Shown: positions 13,700-21,475 of the stretch, piece by piece
Position numbering within the stretch: position 1 is the first letter of the stretch
Layout of the letters: each line of letters begins with the position of its first letter
Virus record (IMG/VR): IMGVR_UViG_3300035180_000703
Span: 1 to 21,475 of that record
Length of the DNA: 21,475 nt
Direction: 5' to 3' (one strand)
From: a virus
Translations under genes and position numbers: made by a program
Notes under the pieces: model-generated
Database searches by the model: none
The model's input: only the letters and a program-made list of their open reading frames with translations
Told to the model about the DNA's origin: nothing

Positions 13700-14446
13700 A
13701 TGGCAAAACTATTTCAAATATTGGACACTTCAAACGGGCAACAGGGATTAAAAAGTCTTACTGGTGCTGATATTGGTATTGATACTACGAACTTTAATCA
13801 CAATTTAAATAATGTAGATACAAATATACAGACAGCATTAGATACAATTGATGATTTGGCTATTGATAAAGTAAAAGCAAGTTCAAGCGACACTAACAGC
13901 GGGTATTTAATTGATAAATTAAGCAGTACAGGTATAATTGGAATAAACGCAATTCACAATCAAGTAAATTTAAATGTTGAATTGCCGGTAATTACAGAAG
14001 TAATTCAAGACAACGCCTGGTATAATTGCGGAACAAAAGTTTTACGAACTTTTCCAGAAAATACTAATTTGGAAATTGGAAAGAAATATTTAATGACTTT
14101 TAACTTTGTCATATTTGCCGGGGGTGATTGGAACGGTTTATTTTCGGAGGTGTGCAGTCTAACATATACAGAAAATGGAGTTGAATATTTAGTTAGTAGT
14201 CACGATTATAGTTATTCATTCTATAATGTATTACAAGGGTGTCTCAAAACAACTACGTGTTTTGATTTGCAATTCATAGGAACTGGATTTGTTCTGCAAG
14301 GTTCAAAAGTAATTACAGCAGAAGACGTGGGCGGGGTTGGAAAAGTTCAATTATATTTCACAATTTATAACGGACATCCGCAATGGAGAATTTATAGTGC
14401 AGATACTTATATGAATTTTATTGAATTTATAAAAATTAAAGAATAA
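13700..14446 (+). CDS. Fibre-like structural protein
   Basis: This is a 248-residue protein. The N-terminal part contains TNFNHNLNNVDTNIQTALDT (31-50), a pattern very common in the stalks of phage fibres (DTNVQAALDTLD-like). The rest (from about 110, with VLRTFPENTNLEIGKKYLMT and YNGHPQWRIY) is beta-rich and contains three cysteines in the middle. It may be a tip domain of a second fibre. It starts on the base after the upstream stop. Unlike the beta-roll fibre it has no repeats. A role in host contact is inferred. Confidence 0.55.
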   Translation: MAKLFQILDTSNGQQGLKSLTGADIGIDTTNFNHNLNNVDTNIQTALDTIDDLAIDKVKASSSDTNSGYLIDKLSSTGIIGINAIHNQVNLNVELPVITEVIQDNAWYNCGTKVLRTFPENTNLEIGKKYLMTFNFVIFAGGDWNGLFSEVCSLTYTENGVEYLVSSHDYSYSFYNVLQGCLKTTTCFDLQFIGTGFVLQGSKVITAEDVGGVGKVQLYFTIYNGHPQWRIYSADTYMNFIEFIKIKE

Positions 14447-14467
14447 ATGTTAAACAAAACAATTGAT

Positions 14468-14472
14468 GGAGG
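14468..14472 (+). promoter_or_regulatory. Strong ribosome binding site (GGAGG) fixing the tail tube start
   Basis: GGAGG at 14468-14472 lies 5 bases before ATG 14478. The upstream in-frame TTG (14463) and ATG (14466) have no such site and would place it inside the gene, so 14478 is the likely start. It is one of the strongest sites in the window, fitting a highly expressed protein. Confidence 0.7.
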
Positions 14473-14477
14473 TTATT

Positions 14478-15113
14478 ATGGGCGCAAGTTCACCAGCAAT
14501 GAATAAGGTTGCGTTTTTCCGTGCAAATTACAATGGCACAAATTGGTCAATCTATAAGACATTGACCGGAACAGCAACAGCAGCAACTCCTGCCGATGCA
14601 GGATACATACTTACAGGACTTATTGAGGAAGGTAAATATGATTACCAAGAAGACGGAACATTGAAAGTGTCGTGGACACAATACAATGACGACGAAACAT
14701 TTTACAACTTTCTAGATGTTGTTGCTCCAGTTACACAAACAAGCAGTAGTAGAAGCAGTAAGAATATGGAAGATGGTTCCAAGCTATCAGGCGATGCAGC
14801 ATCAGGCGATTTTGTTATTATGCTCGCTTATACAACGGTAGCTAATAATAAAGTCAAGACAATCGCCGCAGTTGGAAATATTGCCAAAACGTCGGGTTCG
14901 TTCGGGACAAAATACGATGACTGGGCATCGCCAACGTTAGAATTCACATCAGCACTTACACAAGCCGATTTAAGTATACCGGCAGGACTATTTGATGTTT
15001 ATGATGCAACAAATAATAGTGGTGGTATATTAGCAGCATCAGCAGTGTCAGGGGCACAAGTAATACTCAACAAGACCTCGTATTTGCGTAAATATTTCAC
15101 TAAAAAATCATAA
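14478..15113 (+). CDS. Major tail tube protein
   Basis: This predicted subunit stacks as rings to form the non-contractile tail tube. From the ATG at 14478 it has 211 residues, a normal size. The pattern is typical: an N-terminal SPAMNKVAFFRANY, then a mixed region with GLIEEGKYDYQEDGTLKVSW, a long low-complexity loop (TQTSSSRSSKNMEDGS, about 86-101) and a beta-rich second half with AYTTVANNKVKTIAAVGNIA. Its position just before the overlapping chaperone frames and the tape measure gene, and the following terminator, are classic for this gene. The fold assignment rests mainly on this context; no tail sheath gene is visible. Confidence 0.75.
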   Translation: MGASSPAMNKVAFFRANYNGTNWSIYKTLTGTATAATPADAGYILTGLIEEGKYDYQEDGTLKVSWTQYNDDETFYNFLDVVAPVTQTSSSRSSKNMEDGSKLSGDAASGDFVIMLAYTTVANNKVKTIAAVGNIAKTSGSFGTKYDDWASPTLEFTSALTQADLSIPAGLFDVYDATNNSGGILAASAVSGAQVILNKTSYLRKYFTKKS

Positions 15114-15124
15114 TTAAAATCACA

Positions 15125-15149
15125 AGGGGGGATTAAACCCCCTCTTTTT
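15125..15149 (+). terminator. Rho-independent terminator after the tail tube gene
   Basis: AGGGGG (15125-15130) pairs with CCCCCT (15138-15143) around a 7-base loop, followed by CTTTTTA. It lies in the 58-bp gap between the tail tube and tail chaperone genes, where many siphoviruses place a partial terminator to make far more tube protein than tape measure protein. Confidence 0.8.
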
Positions 15150-15171
15150 ATTAACTTAAAAACAAAGAGAG

Positions 15172-15627
15172 ATGGAAACTAAACTTTATATTAAGGACGA
15201 CGATTATATTACGTTGCCTTTGAAACGTCCTACAATGCAGGTTAAAGACGCTTTATTGAAACTAAATTTAGAGTTTGCAAACGAGCAAAAAAAGATTATG
15301 TCCAATGATAAATTCAAGGATATAAAGACAATACAAGAAGCGTTAATTAATTCAGAAAAGGGAACTAATTCAATTGAAACACTATCAATCATTAACACGC
15401 CTGAGAATGCAGTATTAATAGAGGAATTTACACTTGCAACACAGAAAATTATTGATGAATTTCTATTAAAGAAATTCAAAGAAGTAATTAATGCCAAATC
15501 AATTGACGACCCAGAAGTCAAAAAACAATTTGAAAGCTCGGTAAATAGTGCGTTTTGGAAAAACCAAGATTTAGGGGAGGTGAACGACGCACTCAATTAC
15601 TTTCGCACAAAACTTGGAATTGGATAA
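15172..15627 (+). CDS. Tail assembly chaperone, G-like
   Basis: This 151-residue acidic, helical protein lies between the tail tube and tape measure genes, the invariable place of tail assembly chaperones, which coat the tape measure during tube growth. It has a lambda G-like length (140) but no sequence motif I can name. The N-terminus YIKDDDYITLPLKRPTMQVK looks like the short beta part of these proteins. AGAGAG precedes the ATG. The next frame overlaps its 3' end and lacks an ATG, so a minority product continuing into that frame is likely. Confidence 0.7.
   Translation: METKLYIKDDDYITLPLKRPTMQVKDALLKLNLEFANEQKKIMSNDKFKDIKTIQEALINSEKGTNSIETLSIINTPENAVLIEEFTLATQKIIDEFLLKKFKEVINAKSIDDPEVKKQFESSVNSAFWKNQDLGEVNDALNYFRTKLGIG
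15601..15606 (+). other. Candidate +1 programmed frameshift site (TTT CGC)
   Basis: Codon 144 of the G-like gene is TTT followed by CGC. A phenylalanine tRNA moving one base forward would pair with TTC and enter the second chaperone frame, which is open from 15584. The fused product would have about 241 residues. A -2 slip elsewhere in 15584-15627 would give the same frame, and I see no classic Mu-type -2 heptamer. The location is right, but the exact site is a guess. Confidence 0.3.
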
Positions 15628-15898
15628 TGAAAAGATAAAATACGTGCGAGAATTCCCAGTATTTGAAGTTCTAAAAACAAAAGCAAAGAAAGAGAAAAAA
15701 TCGTATTATAATACATTCAATCTATTACCCAACGAGGATTACGGAGATTATGAAGCACAACTTTATTACCATAAAGCGTTGTGCTGGATGTTGGCGGAGA
15801 ATGACTACAAGAAATTTGACGACTTATATAATAATTTCCCAGAAGGTGAAATTTGGGAAATGATAGGTATAATGAATGCAGTTAACTATATTCCATAA
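15614..15898 (+). CDS. Tail assembly chaperone, T-like downstream frame
   Basis: This frame is +1 relative to the G-like gene, open from 15584 and closed at 15898. There is no ATG near its beginning; only TTG at 15614 or 15620 could start it, giving 94 or 92 residues. It contains a helical, aromatic-rich domain (EFPVFEVLKTKAKKEKKSYY to WEMIGIMNAVNYIP). In lambda and many siphoviruses such a frame is read only as a G-T fusion made by frameshifting, and the fusion recruits tail tube protein. Independent translation from TTG by coupling is the alternative. It ends 11 bases before the tape measure gene. Confidence 0.7.
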   Translation: MELDNEKIKYVREFPVFEVLKTKAKKEKKSYYNTFNLLPNEDYGDYEAQLYYHKALCWMLAENDYKKFDDLYNNFPEGEIWEMIGIMNAVNYIP

Positions 15899-15909
15899 GA
15901 GGTGAGAAA

Positions 15910-18900
15910 ATGGCTGGTTTCCCAGACATAACTATTCAATTAAAGATAGATCCGGTTGTAAATGCTCAAAAACTAAATGCAGTTCTTGACGCACTTTCCA
16001 AGTCAATGGGAGATTTTGGAAAAGATATTAAACCTATTGACGAAAGCGTATTAACCGAAGCGTTCCGAAAGATTGAAGACCAAGCAAAACAAACAGGCAC
16101 GGATGTAAAATCGTCGTTTGAACAAGGGAACGCAGGCGCTGATAAATTCGGTCAGGGAATGGATGCGGTCAAGGGAAAATTAAAAGACGTGGACGACCAA
16201 GCCAAGAAAGCGGGCACAGATATAAATTCCTCGTTTAGCAAAGGAAATGAAGGTGCTAATAAATTCAGTCAAGGCATTGATACCATTGAGAATAAATTAA
16301 AAGGCACGAGCGACCTCGCAACAAAGGCATTCAATTTTGCTATGATGTCTCAATCATTAAGTGCCGCTGGTCAAAGTATTCAGTCTTTATCATCGCAATA
16401 TGTAGCCTTAGATACAGGATTAAGAAACGTCGGAACATTAGGTGTAACCAATTGGAAAGATTTTAATGACTTAATGCAAGAATACATCCACAAGGGCGAG
16501 GATGCAAACGTTGTAACAAAATCTTTATATGATGCAATTTCAGCAGGGACGGTCAAATCAACGGGTGGAATTGGTGATTTAGCTGGTGCGACTGCATTTT
16601 TAACAGCGTCAGAAAAATTGGCAAAAGCCGGATTGGTTGATATGACCGTTACAACCGATGCACTTACAACACTGCTTAATGCTTATGGAGAAAGTGCGGA
16701 TAAAGCAGGTAAGTATTCTGATATTCTTTTTGGAGCTGTGAAACTCGGAAAAACGACCGTAGCAGAATTAGCACCAGCATTATATAATGTCGTTCCAATT
16801 GCCAAGTCCGCAGGTATATCGTTTGACCAAGTCGCCGCAGGACTTGCAACAATTACCAAAGCAGGCGTGCCGACCGCAGAAGCAACCACAGAATTAAGAC
16901 AGCTAATCGCCGAAATGTTGAGACCGACTGGTAACCTAGCTTTAATGATGAGCAAACTTGGAATTTCTGTTGAGAGTATAAAAGCCGAAGGTTTACAAAA
17001 AACACTGGTCAAATTAAACGACGAAATGCAAAGAACGGGCACGCTCGCCACCAACGTTTTTTCAGATGTTTATTCAGCTAATGCCTTTAACGCTCTACAA
17101 TTGGTGGACGATACAGGGGCAAAAGTGGCGTTGCAGGACTTGCAGTATATTCAAACGCAAGCGATAGGCTCGGTTGATGCCGCTTATTCACTTGCCAGTG
17201 AAAGCATCGCCAGCAAATCTAAAAGAATGTTTGGAGCAATACAAGGAGCAATTACACAAGCCTTTTCTTTCGTTGCTCCGTCAATGATTTCGTTGATGAA
17301 TGTAATGCCACAAATTAGTTCCTCACTTACAGCATTAATGGCGTTGAAAATGTTAGACCCGGTCGGAACATTCAAGAAGTTATTCATTTCAAGCGAGGAA
17401 GGAATTTCAATCATGGCAAAACTTGGAACTTCTATAAAGGGACTGGGTGCTGGGTTTGGTTCAGTAATAGGAAATGTGGGTAAGTTTGCATCAAGTTTAT
17501 TGAGTTCGGTCATTCCAAGCTTAGGAGCAACAGCAACAGCAGAAGTGGGAACAGGAGTAGCAGGGGCGACGATGTGGTCAGAAATATTGTGGCCTATCGC
17601 ATTAGTTGTTGCAGGAGTTGCCGCCGTTACTGCGGCATTATTTGGAATGAGCGCATTGATGTCGAGTTTAAACAAAAAATCAGCGGAAGAGTTACTAAAA
17701 GAAGCAGAGAACGAAAGTCAGGTCAATGCAAAAAAACTACAAATTGCAAACGAACAAGTAAAAATTGAAAACGATAAACAAACAAAATTAAAAGCATTAC
17801 ATCAAGAATACCAAACACTACAGCAAGCCGTTACGGACGAAAACTTCGGAGGCAGTGAGGCACAGAAAAATAGTATATTAGATAGACAAAAACAGATATT
17901 AGGTGAAATTAATCAAATGTATCCTGGCTTAATCCAAAAAGGCGACGATTACGCCAAAATAAATGAAAAACTCGCAGATGCAGACGTGAAGCAAGAAAAA
18001 GCAATCATTGTCAAAAAGTCGGTTGCTTATGAAACAGAAGTAACACAAGTAAAGATTGATACACGCAAGGCAGATTTAGCAGTGGAAAAAGCAGGTGAAG
18101 ATTTAACGAAAACAATGAAAGAGGCGACGCAGGGTTGGTGGGACAAAGCAGGTGAATGGTTAACCGGGTCATCGTCTGCTGAACAAAAAGCGATTGACGC
18201 AATGAGTAAATACAAGCAAGCGATAGCTAAGAGTGTGACCGACGACGACATCAAATCCAACGTAATTAATTTCCAGAGCGCAATTTGGACAGACCCCGCT
18301 TTCACGTCTCTTCCAGAAGAGACAAAACTTAAGATAGTCAAGTCTATTGAAGATTACGGAGTAAAGCAGAAAGAAGCGGTGAAAAAAAGTCAAGAAATGG
18401 TCAAAATGCAAGGTGGAAAATTAGAAGATTATTTACCTAAACCACAAATGGAAAGCTCGGGCTGGTTTAGTGATTTTGTAGGGGATATAATGAACGTTTT
18501 CCAGCCGGTATTTGGTATTTTTTCACAGGTCGGTTCAGCGGCAAAAGATGTGTGGAATGTATTCAAGGGATTAATGATAGTAGTTGGCGATTTGGTCGCA
18601 AGTTTCTTAAAAATGGTTGGAAATTACGTGTGGGGTGTAATAACCTCAATTTTCACGGGCATCTATCATACGATGCAGTCTGTGGGTCAATACATAAGAG
18701 ATGTATTTTCAAGTATTTGGAACGGTTTAACCTCCGCTTTTCAAACTGCGGCAACGTGGGTAACAAATTTGGCGAATAAATTTCCATTTTTAAATACCGT
18801 AATGGAAACCGTAAAAGGTGTAGTGGATACATTATGGAGCAAGGTCGACTCTATTGTCACGACAGCCAAAAGTGCGTGGAATTTTTTCAAAGGTGTTGGC

Positions 18901-21432
18901 GCCAATAGTGATAAGAAAGCACCACTTGCAATTACAGATAAAGATGTTGAAAACGCCCAAAAATACGATAAACTAACAAAAGAGCAAGCAGACGCCGCCG
19001 CCAAGCAGGCTGCTGCATCAACACCCAGTCGTTACGATTCACTCAAACAGACACTCACAGAAGAACAGGCAAAATGGAGTCAGCTGAGTGTGTTTGACCA
19101 AAAGCAATTTGAGGTGAACTTTAAGAAGCAATTAAAAATGGCAACAGACTTAACAGCCGACCAACGATTAGAGTTAGGTAAGTTACTTGAACAATTATAC
19201 AAGTCGGGAGGAAGTTTAAGAGGCGCAAAAGAACAAGCCGATAAAGATTATAACGGCTGGGAAGCAATACAACAAGAAGTTGAAAGAAAGCGAGAAGAAT
19301 TAATACGTAAGAATATCAAGGACGAGGAATTAGCAGAATTACAAGCCCTGCAAGACAAAAATAATGATAAATTAAAGGAATATTCCAAGAAAATTTCAGA
19401 TTATGAACAAAAATTAAATACAGCCAAATCGCAAAAAGAAAAAGACTCGCTCCAAAAGTCTATTACTTATACCAAAGAATTAATGAAACTTGAAGGTGAC
19501 GAGTATAACATTGATTTGCAGGCTCTGTATTCCAAGATAGCTGACAAGAGAATTAAAGCAATTACCGATTTAACCAAAACTGAAATTGACGCCTTAAAAC
19601 AACGGAAAGAAGCAATTAATAACTATCTGAAAACGGGTGCGTCTGTTGATATAAGTTTAATTACAGAATTGCAAGATGTCGAGACAAAACTATTAAAACA
19701 GACAAGTGAACAACAAATTAATGATATTATTCAAAAAAGCGATGGCTATAAACAATTAATACAAAATATTGTTCAATACGAAACAACATTGAAGCAACTT
19801 CAAGAAAGTTCAAACAACCGAGTGCCTTTTGGAATAGATTTCAATAAAATAAATATAGAAAAAGCAGAGGAGCAATTACAGCAAGCCAAAAAAGCGTTGC
19901 AAGATTATATTGATAACCAAAAATCCAGTAACGAACAAATAAAATTACTCCAAGCGACCTTAAATGCACAATTAGATAGTTTGCACAAGCAAAATGACTT
20001 TGAACTCCGTGACCGGCAAATAAAATCAATGCAAGACGCTTACAACCAAGAATACGAATTTGCAAAATTAACAGCAGAAAAAGAATATAATGACCAGATG
20101 AGCAAAAGCCAAGGTCTAATCTCCGAGCAATTGAAAGCGTGGGTTGATTTTCAGAATAAGAAATTCCAAATTGAGATTGACCGCTTAAATAAATTGCACC
20201 CATATTACCAGAGTATCAATGACTTGGCTGACAATATTTCCAAAGCTTTTTCAGAAATGAAAGTAGACACAAACGATAACAGCGCACAAGAAGCCGACAA
20301 TAAATTAAAAGAACAACAAAAGACATTAGAGGACAATCTCAAAAGTCAAAAAATGTCTTATACTGATTTTACAAATCAAATGAATGAACTCGATAAACAG
20401 CGAAAAGACCAAGTCATTAATACCAACAAGGAAATAATTAACGCAATTAATAGTGCTCTCAAAGAAGCGTTCCAAAAAACACTTGAAACGGCTCAAAATG
20501 CACTACAAACAAGTTTGAAAAATTATAACGATTATTCACGGGCAATCAAAGGTTATAATGAGGAAAAAGACGAAATTGAAAAAGAATATTCAAGCAAAAC
20601 GTATGACGAAAGAAAAATCTTAGACAAGAAACTAACAGATTTAGACACACAACGCACAGAAGCAGAAAAGAAACAGCACGAAGAATTACAACAAGTCTAC
20701 ATTCAGAGCGGGATGATAATGGGTGCAACTTTTATGAAGCTGATTGAAGATGGTAAAAGTGCACAAAAAGCATTCGTAATGAGTGCATTAGAGGGAGCAA
20801 AAGCGATGGTGCCTGTGATGGTAGTTTCAATTTTGGGTAAAGAATTTATTGATAAGGGACCGATAGGAGCTATTACAGCGGCACTTATGGGTGCGGCACT
20901 TTATACTGCACTTTCAGCCGCAGAAGCCGCCGTCAATCGTGCTAAATTTTATAAAGGGGTTGTAAACTTGCAAGGAGCAGGCACGTATACCAGCGACAGT
21001 ATACCAGCCAAGCTGTCACGTGGTGAAAGTGTAATACCAGCATCGGCAACAAGGAAAAACATAAAGGAATTAAATTACTTATTAAATAATGATACAAGTG
21101 TGCTGAATTATTATAAAGAAAAAGAACCGCAAGCAATTAAGCAGGCATTTATGGAGATTGCAACGTCAAAAGATTTATTAAATTTTGTTCCTGTAATTAA
21201 TCTGATGTTGGAGGAACGAAAAATGAGCAATGGTGAAATTAACACATTACGGAAAGAATTACAGACAATGAATGGAAAATTAGACTTACTTACTGAAATT
21301 AACCAAAGCATTGAAAGAGGCAATTATGCAAGGAAAACAAATACTACGATTGATTTGAACGTTGAGGTTAGTGATAAAGAACTTATTAAACGCATTCAAA
21401 GGCAAGAATTAATGAGCGTGCGGAGGTCATAA
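15910..21432 (+). CDS. Tape measure protein
   Basis: This 1840-residue protein sets tail length and helps DNA entry. At about 0.15 nm per residue it predicts a tail of roughly 250-280 nm (rule of thumb). Residues 57-134 are two copies of a 39-residue repeat. About 145-480 is a TP901-type core, with AYGESADKAGKYSDILFGAV and DQVAAGLATITKAGVPTAEA. Hydrophobic segments lie near 557-585 (LWPIALVVAGVAAVTAALFG) and 861-925. Long coiled-coil stretches lie at about 590-760 and 1080-1600. A glycine/alanine-rich hydrophobic part follows near 1620-1675, and SIPAKLSRGESVIPA, the usual C-terminal tape measure motif, near 1700. AGAGGTGAG precedes the ATG. No lytic transglycosylase or peptidase domain is evident. 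Confidence 0.95.
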   Translation: MAGFPDITIQLKIDPVVNAQKLNAVLDALSKSMGDFGKDIKPIDESVLTEAFRKIEDQAKQTGTDVKSSFEQGNAGADKFGQGMDAVKGKLKDVDDQAKKAGTDINSSFSKGNEGANKFSQGIDTIENKLKGTSDLATKAFNFAMMSQSLSAAGQSIQSLSSQYVALDTGLRNVGTLGVTNWKDFNDLMQEYIHKGEDANVVTKSLYDAISAGTVKSTGGIGDLAGATAFLTASEKLAKAGLVDMTVTTDALTTLLNAYGESADKAGKYSDILFGAVKLGKTTVAELAPALYNVVPIAKSAGISFDQVAAGLATITKAGVPTAEATTELRQLIAEMLRPTGNLALMMSKLGISVESIKAEGLQKTLVKLNDEMQRTGTLATNVFSDVYSANAFNALQLVDDTGAKVALQDLQYIQTQAIGSVDAAYSLASESIASKSKRMFGAIQGAITQAFSFVAPSMISLMNVMPQISSSLTALMALKMLDPVGTFKKLFISSEEGISIMAKLGTSIKGLGAGFGSVIGNVGKFASSLLSSVIPSLGATATAEVGTGVAGATMWSEILWPIALVVAGVAAVTAALFGMSALMSSLNKKSAEELLKEAENESQVNAKKLQIANEQVKIENDKQTKLKALHQEYQTLQQAVTDENFGGSEAQKNSILDRQKQILGEINQMYPGLIQKGDDYAKINEKLADADVKQEKAIIVKKSVAYETEVTQVKIDTRKADLAVEKAGEDLTKTMKEATQGWWDKAGEWLTGSSSAEQKAIDAMSKYKQAIAKSVTDDDIKSNVINFQSAIWTDPAFTSLPEETKLKIVKSIEDYGVKQKEAVKKSQEMVKMQGGKLEDYLPKPQMESSGWFSDFVGDIMNVFQPVFGIFSQVGSAAKDVWNVFKGLMIVVGDLVASFLKMVGNYVWGVITSIFTGIYHTMQSVGQYIRDVFSSIWNGLTSAFQTAATWVTNLANKFPFLNTVMETVKGVVDTLWSKVDSIVTTAKSAWNFFKGVGANSDKKAPLAITDKDVENAQKYDKLTKEQADAAAKQAAASTPSRYDSLKQTLTEEQAKWSQLSVFDQKQFEVNFKKQLKMATDLTADQRLELGKLLEQLYKSGGSLRGAKEQADKDYNGWEAIQQEVERKREELIRKNIKDEELAELQALQDKNNDKLKEYSKKISDYEQKLNTAKSQKEKDSLQKSITYTKELMKLEGDEYNIDLQALYSKIADKRIKAITDLTKTEIDALKQRKEAINNYLKTGASVDISLITELQDVETKLLKQTSEQQINDIIQKSDGYKQLIQNIVQYETTLKQLQESSNNRVPFGIDFNKINIEKAEEQLQQAKKALQDYIDNQKSSNEQIKLLQATLNAQLDSLHKQNDFELRDRQIKSMQDAYNQEYEFAKLTAEKEYNDQMSKSQGLISEQLKAWVDFQNKKFQIEIDRLNKLHPYYQSINDLADNISKAFSEMKVDTNDNSAQEADNKLKEQQKTLEDNLKSQKMSYTDFTNQMNELDKQRKDQVINTNKEIINAINSALKEAFQKTLETAQNALQTSLKNYNDYSRAIKGYNEEKDEIEKEYSSKTYDERKILDKKLTDLDTQRTEAEKKQHEELQQVYIQSGMIMGATFMKLIEDGKSAQKAFVMSALEGAKAMVPVMVVSILGKEFIDKGPIGAITAALMGAALYTALSAAEAAVNRAKFYKGVVNLQGAGTYTSDSIPAKLSRGESVIPASATRKNIKELNYLLNNDTSVLNYYKEKEPQAIKQAFMEIATSKDLLNFVPVINLMLEERKMSNGEINTLRKELQTMNGKLDLLTEINQSIERGNYARKTNTTIDLNVEVSDKELIKRIQRQELMSVRRS
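16078..16311 (+). repeat. Tandem 39-residue (117-bp) repeat at the tape measure N-terminus
   Basis: Two adjacent copies, 16078-16194 and 16195-16311, encode DQAK(Q/K)(T/A)GTD then SSF, GN-GA-KF, QG-D and KLK. They are similar in protein but diverged in DNA, so the duplication is not very recent. Each copy adds helical length near the end of the tape measure that is thought to be placed first in tail assembly. Confidence 0.8.
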
Positions 21433-21475
21433 ATGGCACAAGTTGAGAACAATAATATTTATAGGCTTGAATGGC
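21433..21475 (+). CDS. Start of the next tail gene (3' end outside window)
   Basis: An ATG directly after the tape measure stop is preceded by GGAGGT at 21422-21427, spacing 5. Only 14 codons are visible (MAQVENNNIYRLEW). By position this should be a distal tail protein or tip component, but the visible sequence cannot confirm it. Confidence 0.6.
   Translation, partial: MAQVENNNIYRLEW

Noticed and set aside
15910-21432. Peptidoglycan hydrolase domain in the tape measure protein
   Set aside because: I looked for SLT, LysM or peptidase motifs and saw none; the protein is coiled coil plus hydrophobic segments.
1-21475. Mu-like transposable phage
   Set aside because: Portal, protease, gp36-like and gp37-like genes are shared widely with non-transposing phages; no transposase, MuB, or contractile tail genes are visible.

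Overview
The window is a densely packed segment of a tailed double-stranded DNA phage or prophage. No host gene, integrase, transposase or tRNA is visible, so free phage and prophage cannot be told apart. The DNA is AT-rich (about one third GC by eye). The host is uncertain. Copies of TAnnTTTG upstream of both divergent operons, the uneven Shine-Dalgarno use and the DT-rich two-membrane-segment protein at 9647 hint at Bacteroidota or a relative, but this is inference. The 1840-residue tape measure protein, a single tail tube gene and the absence of a sheath gene point to a long non-contractile (siphovirus) tail. The head is a mosaic: Mu-type portal (DUF935), protease (I protein), gp36-like and gp37-like genes are combined with a lambda-type capsid (E) and decoration protein (D).

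Layout. From 1 to 4761 all genes run leftward: a NinG-type HNH protein, a ParB-domain/DNA methyltransferase fusion, terminase small subunit, terminase large subunit and portal (running off the left edge). Between the NinG-type gene and the methyltransferase lies a noncoding stretch with a 44-bp pure A/T run, three 23-bp tandem repeats and two 12-bp repeats, which looks like an origin or operator array. The 93-bp gap 4762-4854 is a divergent control region: an 11-bp inverted repeat and a 10-bp palindrome share exactly the same dyad centre (4798.5), with a TAATTTTG box pointing outward on each strand.

From 4855 rightward all genes are on the plus strand. The head block (4855-7901) holds protease/scaffold, decoration protein, major capsid, gp36-like connector and gp37-like protein. 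It is followed by a lysis and accessory block (7923-11067): three-span membrane protein, secreted CHAP endolysin, membrane/coiled-coil protein, small HExxH putative metallopeptidase, four-cysteine protein, two-span spanin-like protein and a metallophosphoesterase. Next comes a fibre/virion-surface block (11068-14446) with two paralogous small proteins, a YadA-like beta-roll fibre and a second fibre-like protein. The tail block (14478 to the right edge) has tail tube, a rho-independent terminator, a G/GT-like pair of overlapping chaperone frames, the tape measure gene and the first codons of the next tail gene.

The most unusual points are the split of the packaging genes (leftward) from the capsid genes (rightward) around a symmetric control region, the repeat-rich candidate origin at 4201-4354, the insertion of lysis and fibre genes between tail terminator and tail tube, a probable nested scaffold start, and a probable +1 (or -2) frameshift in the tail chaperone pair. 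I see no clear new defence or signalling system.
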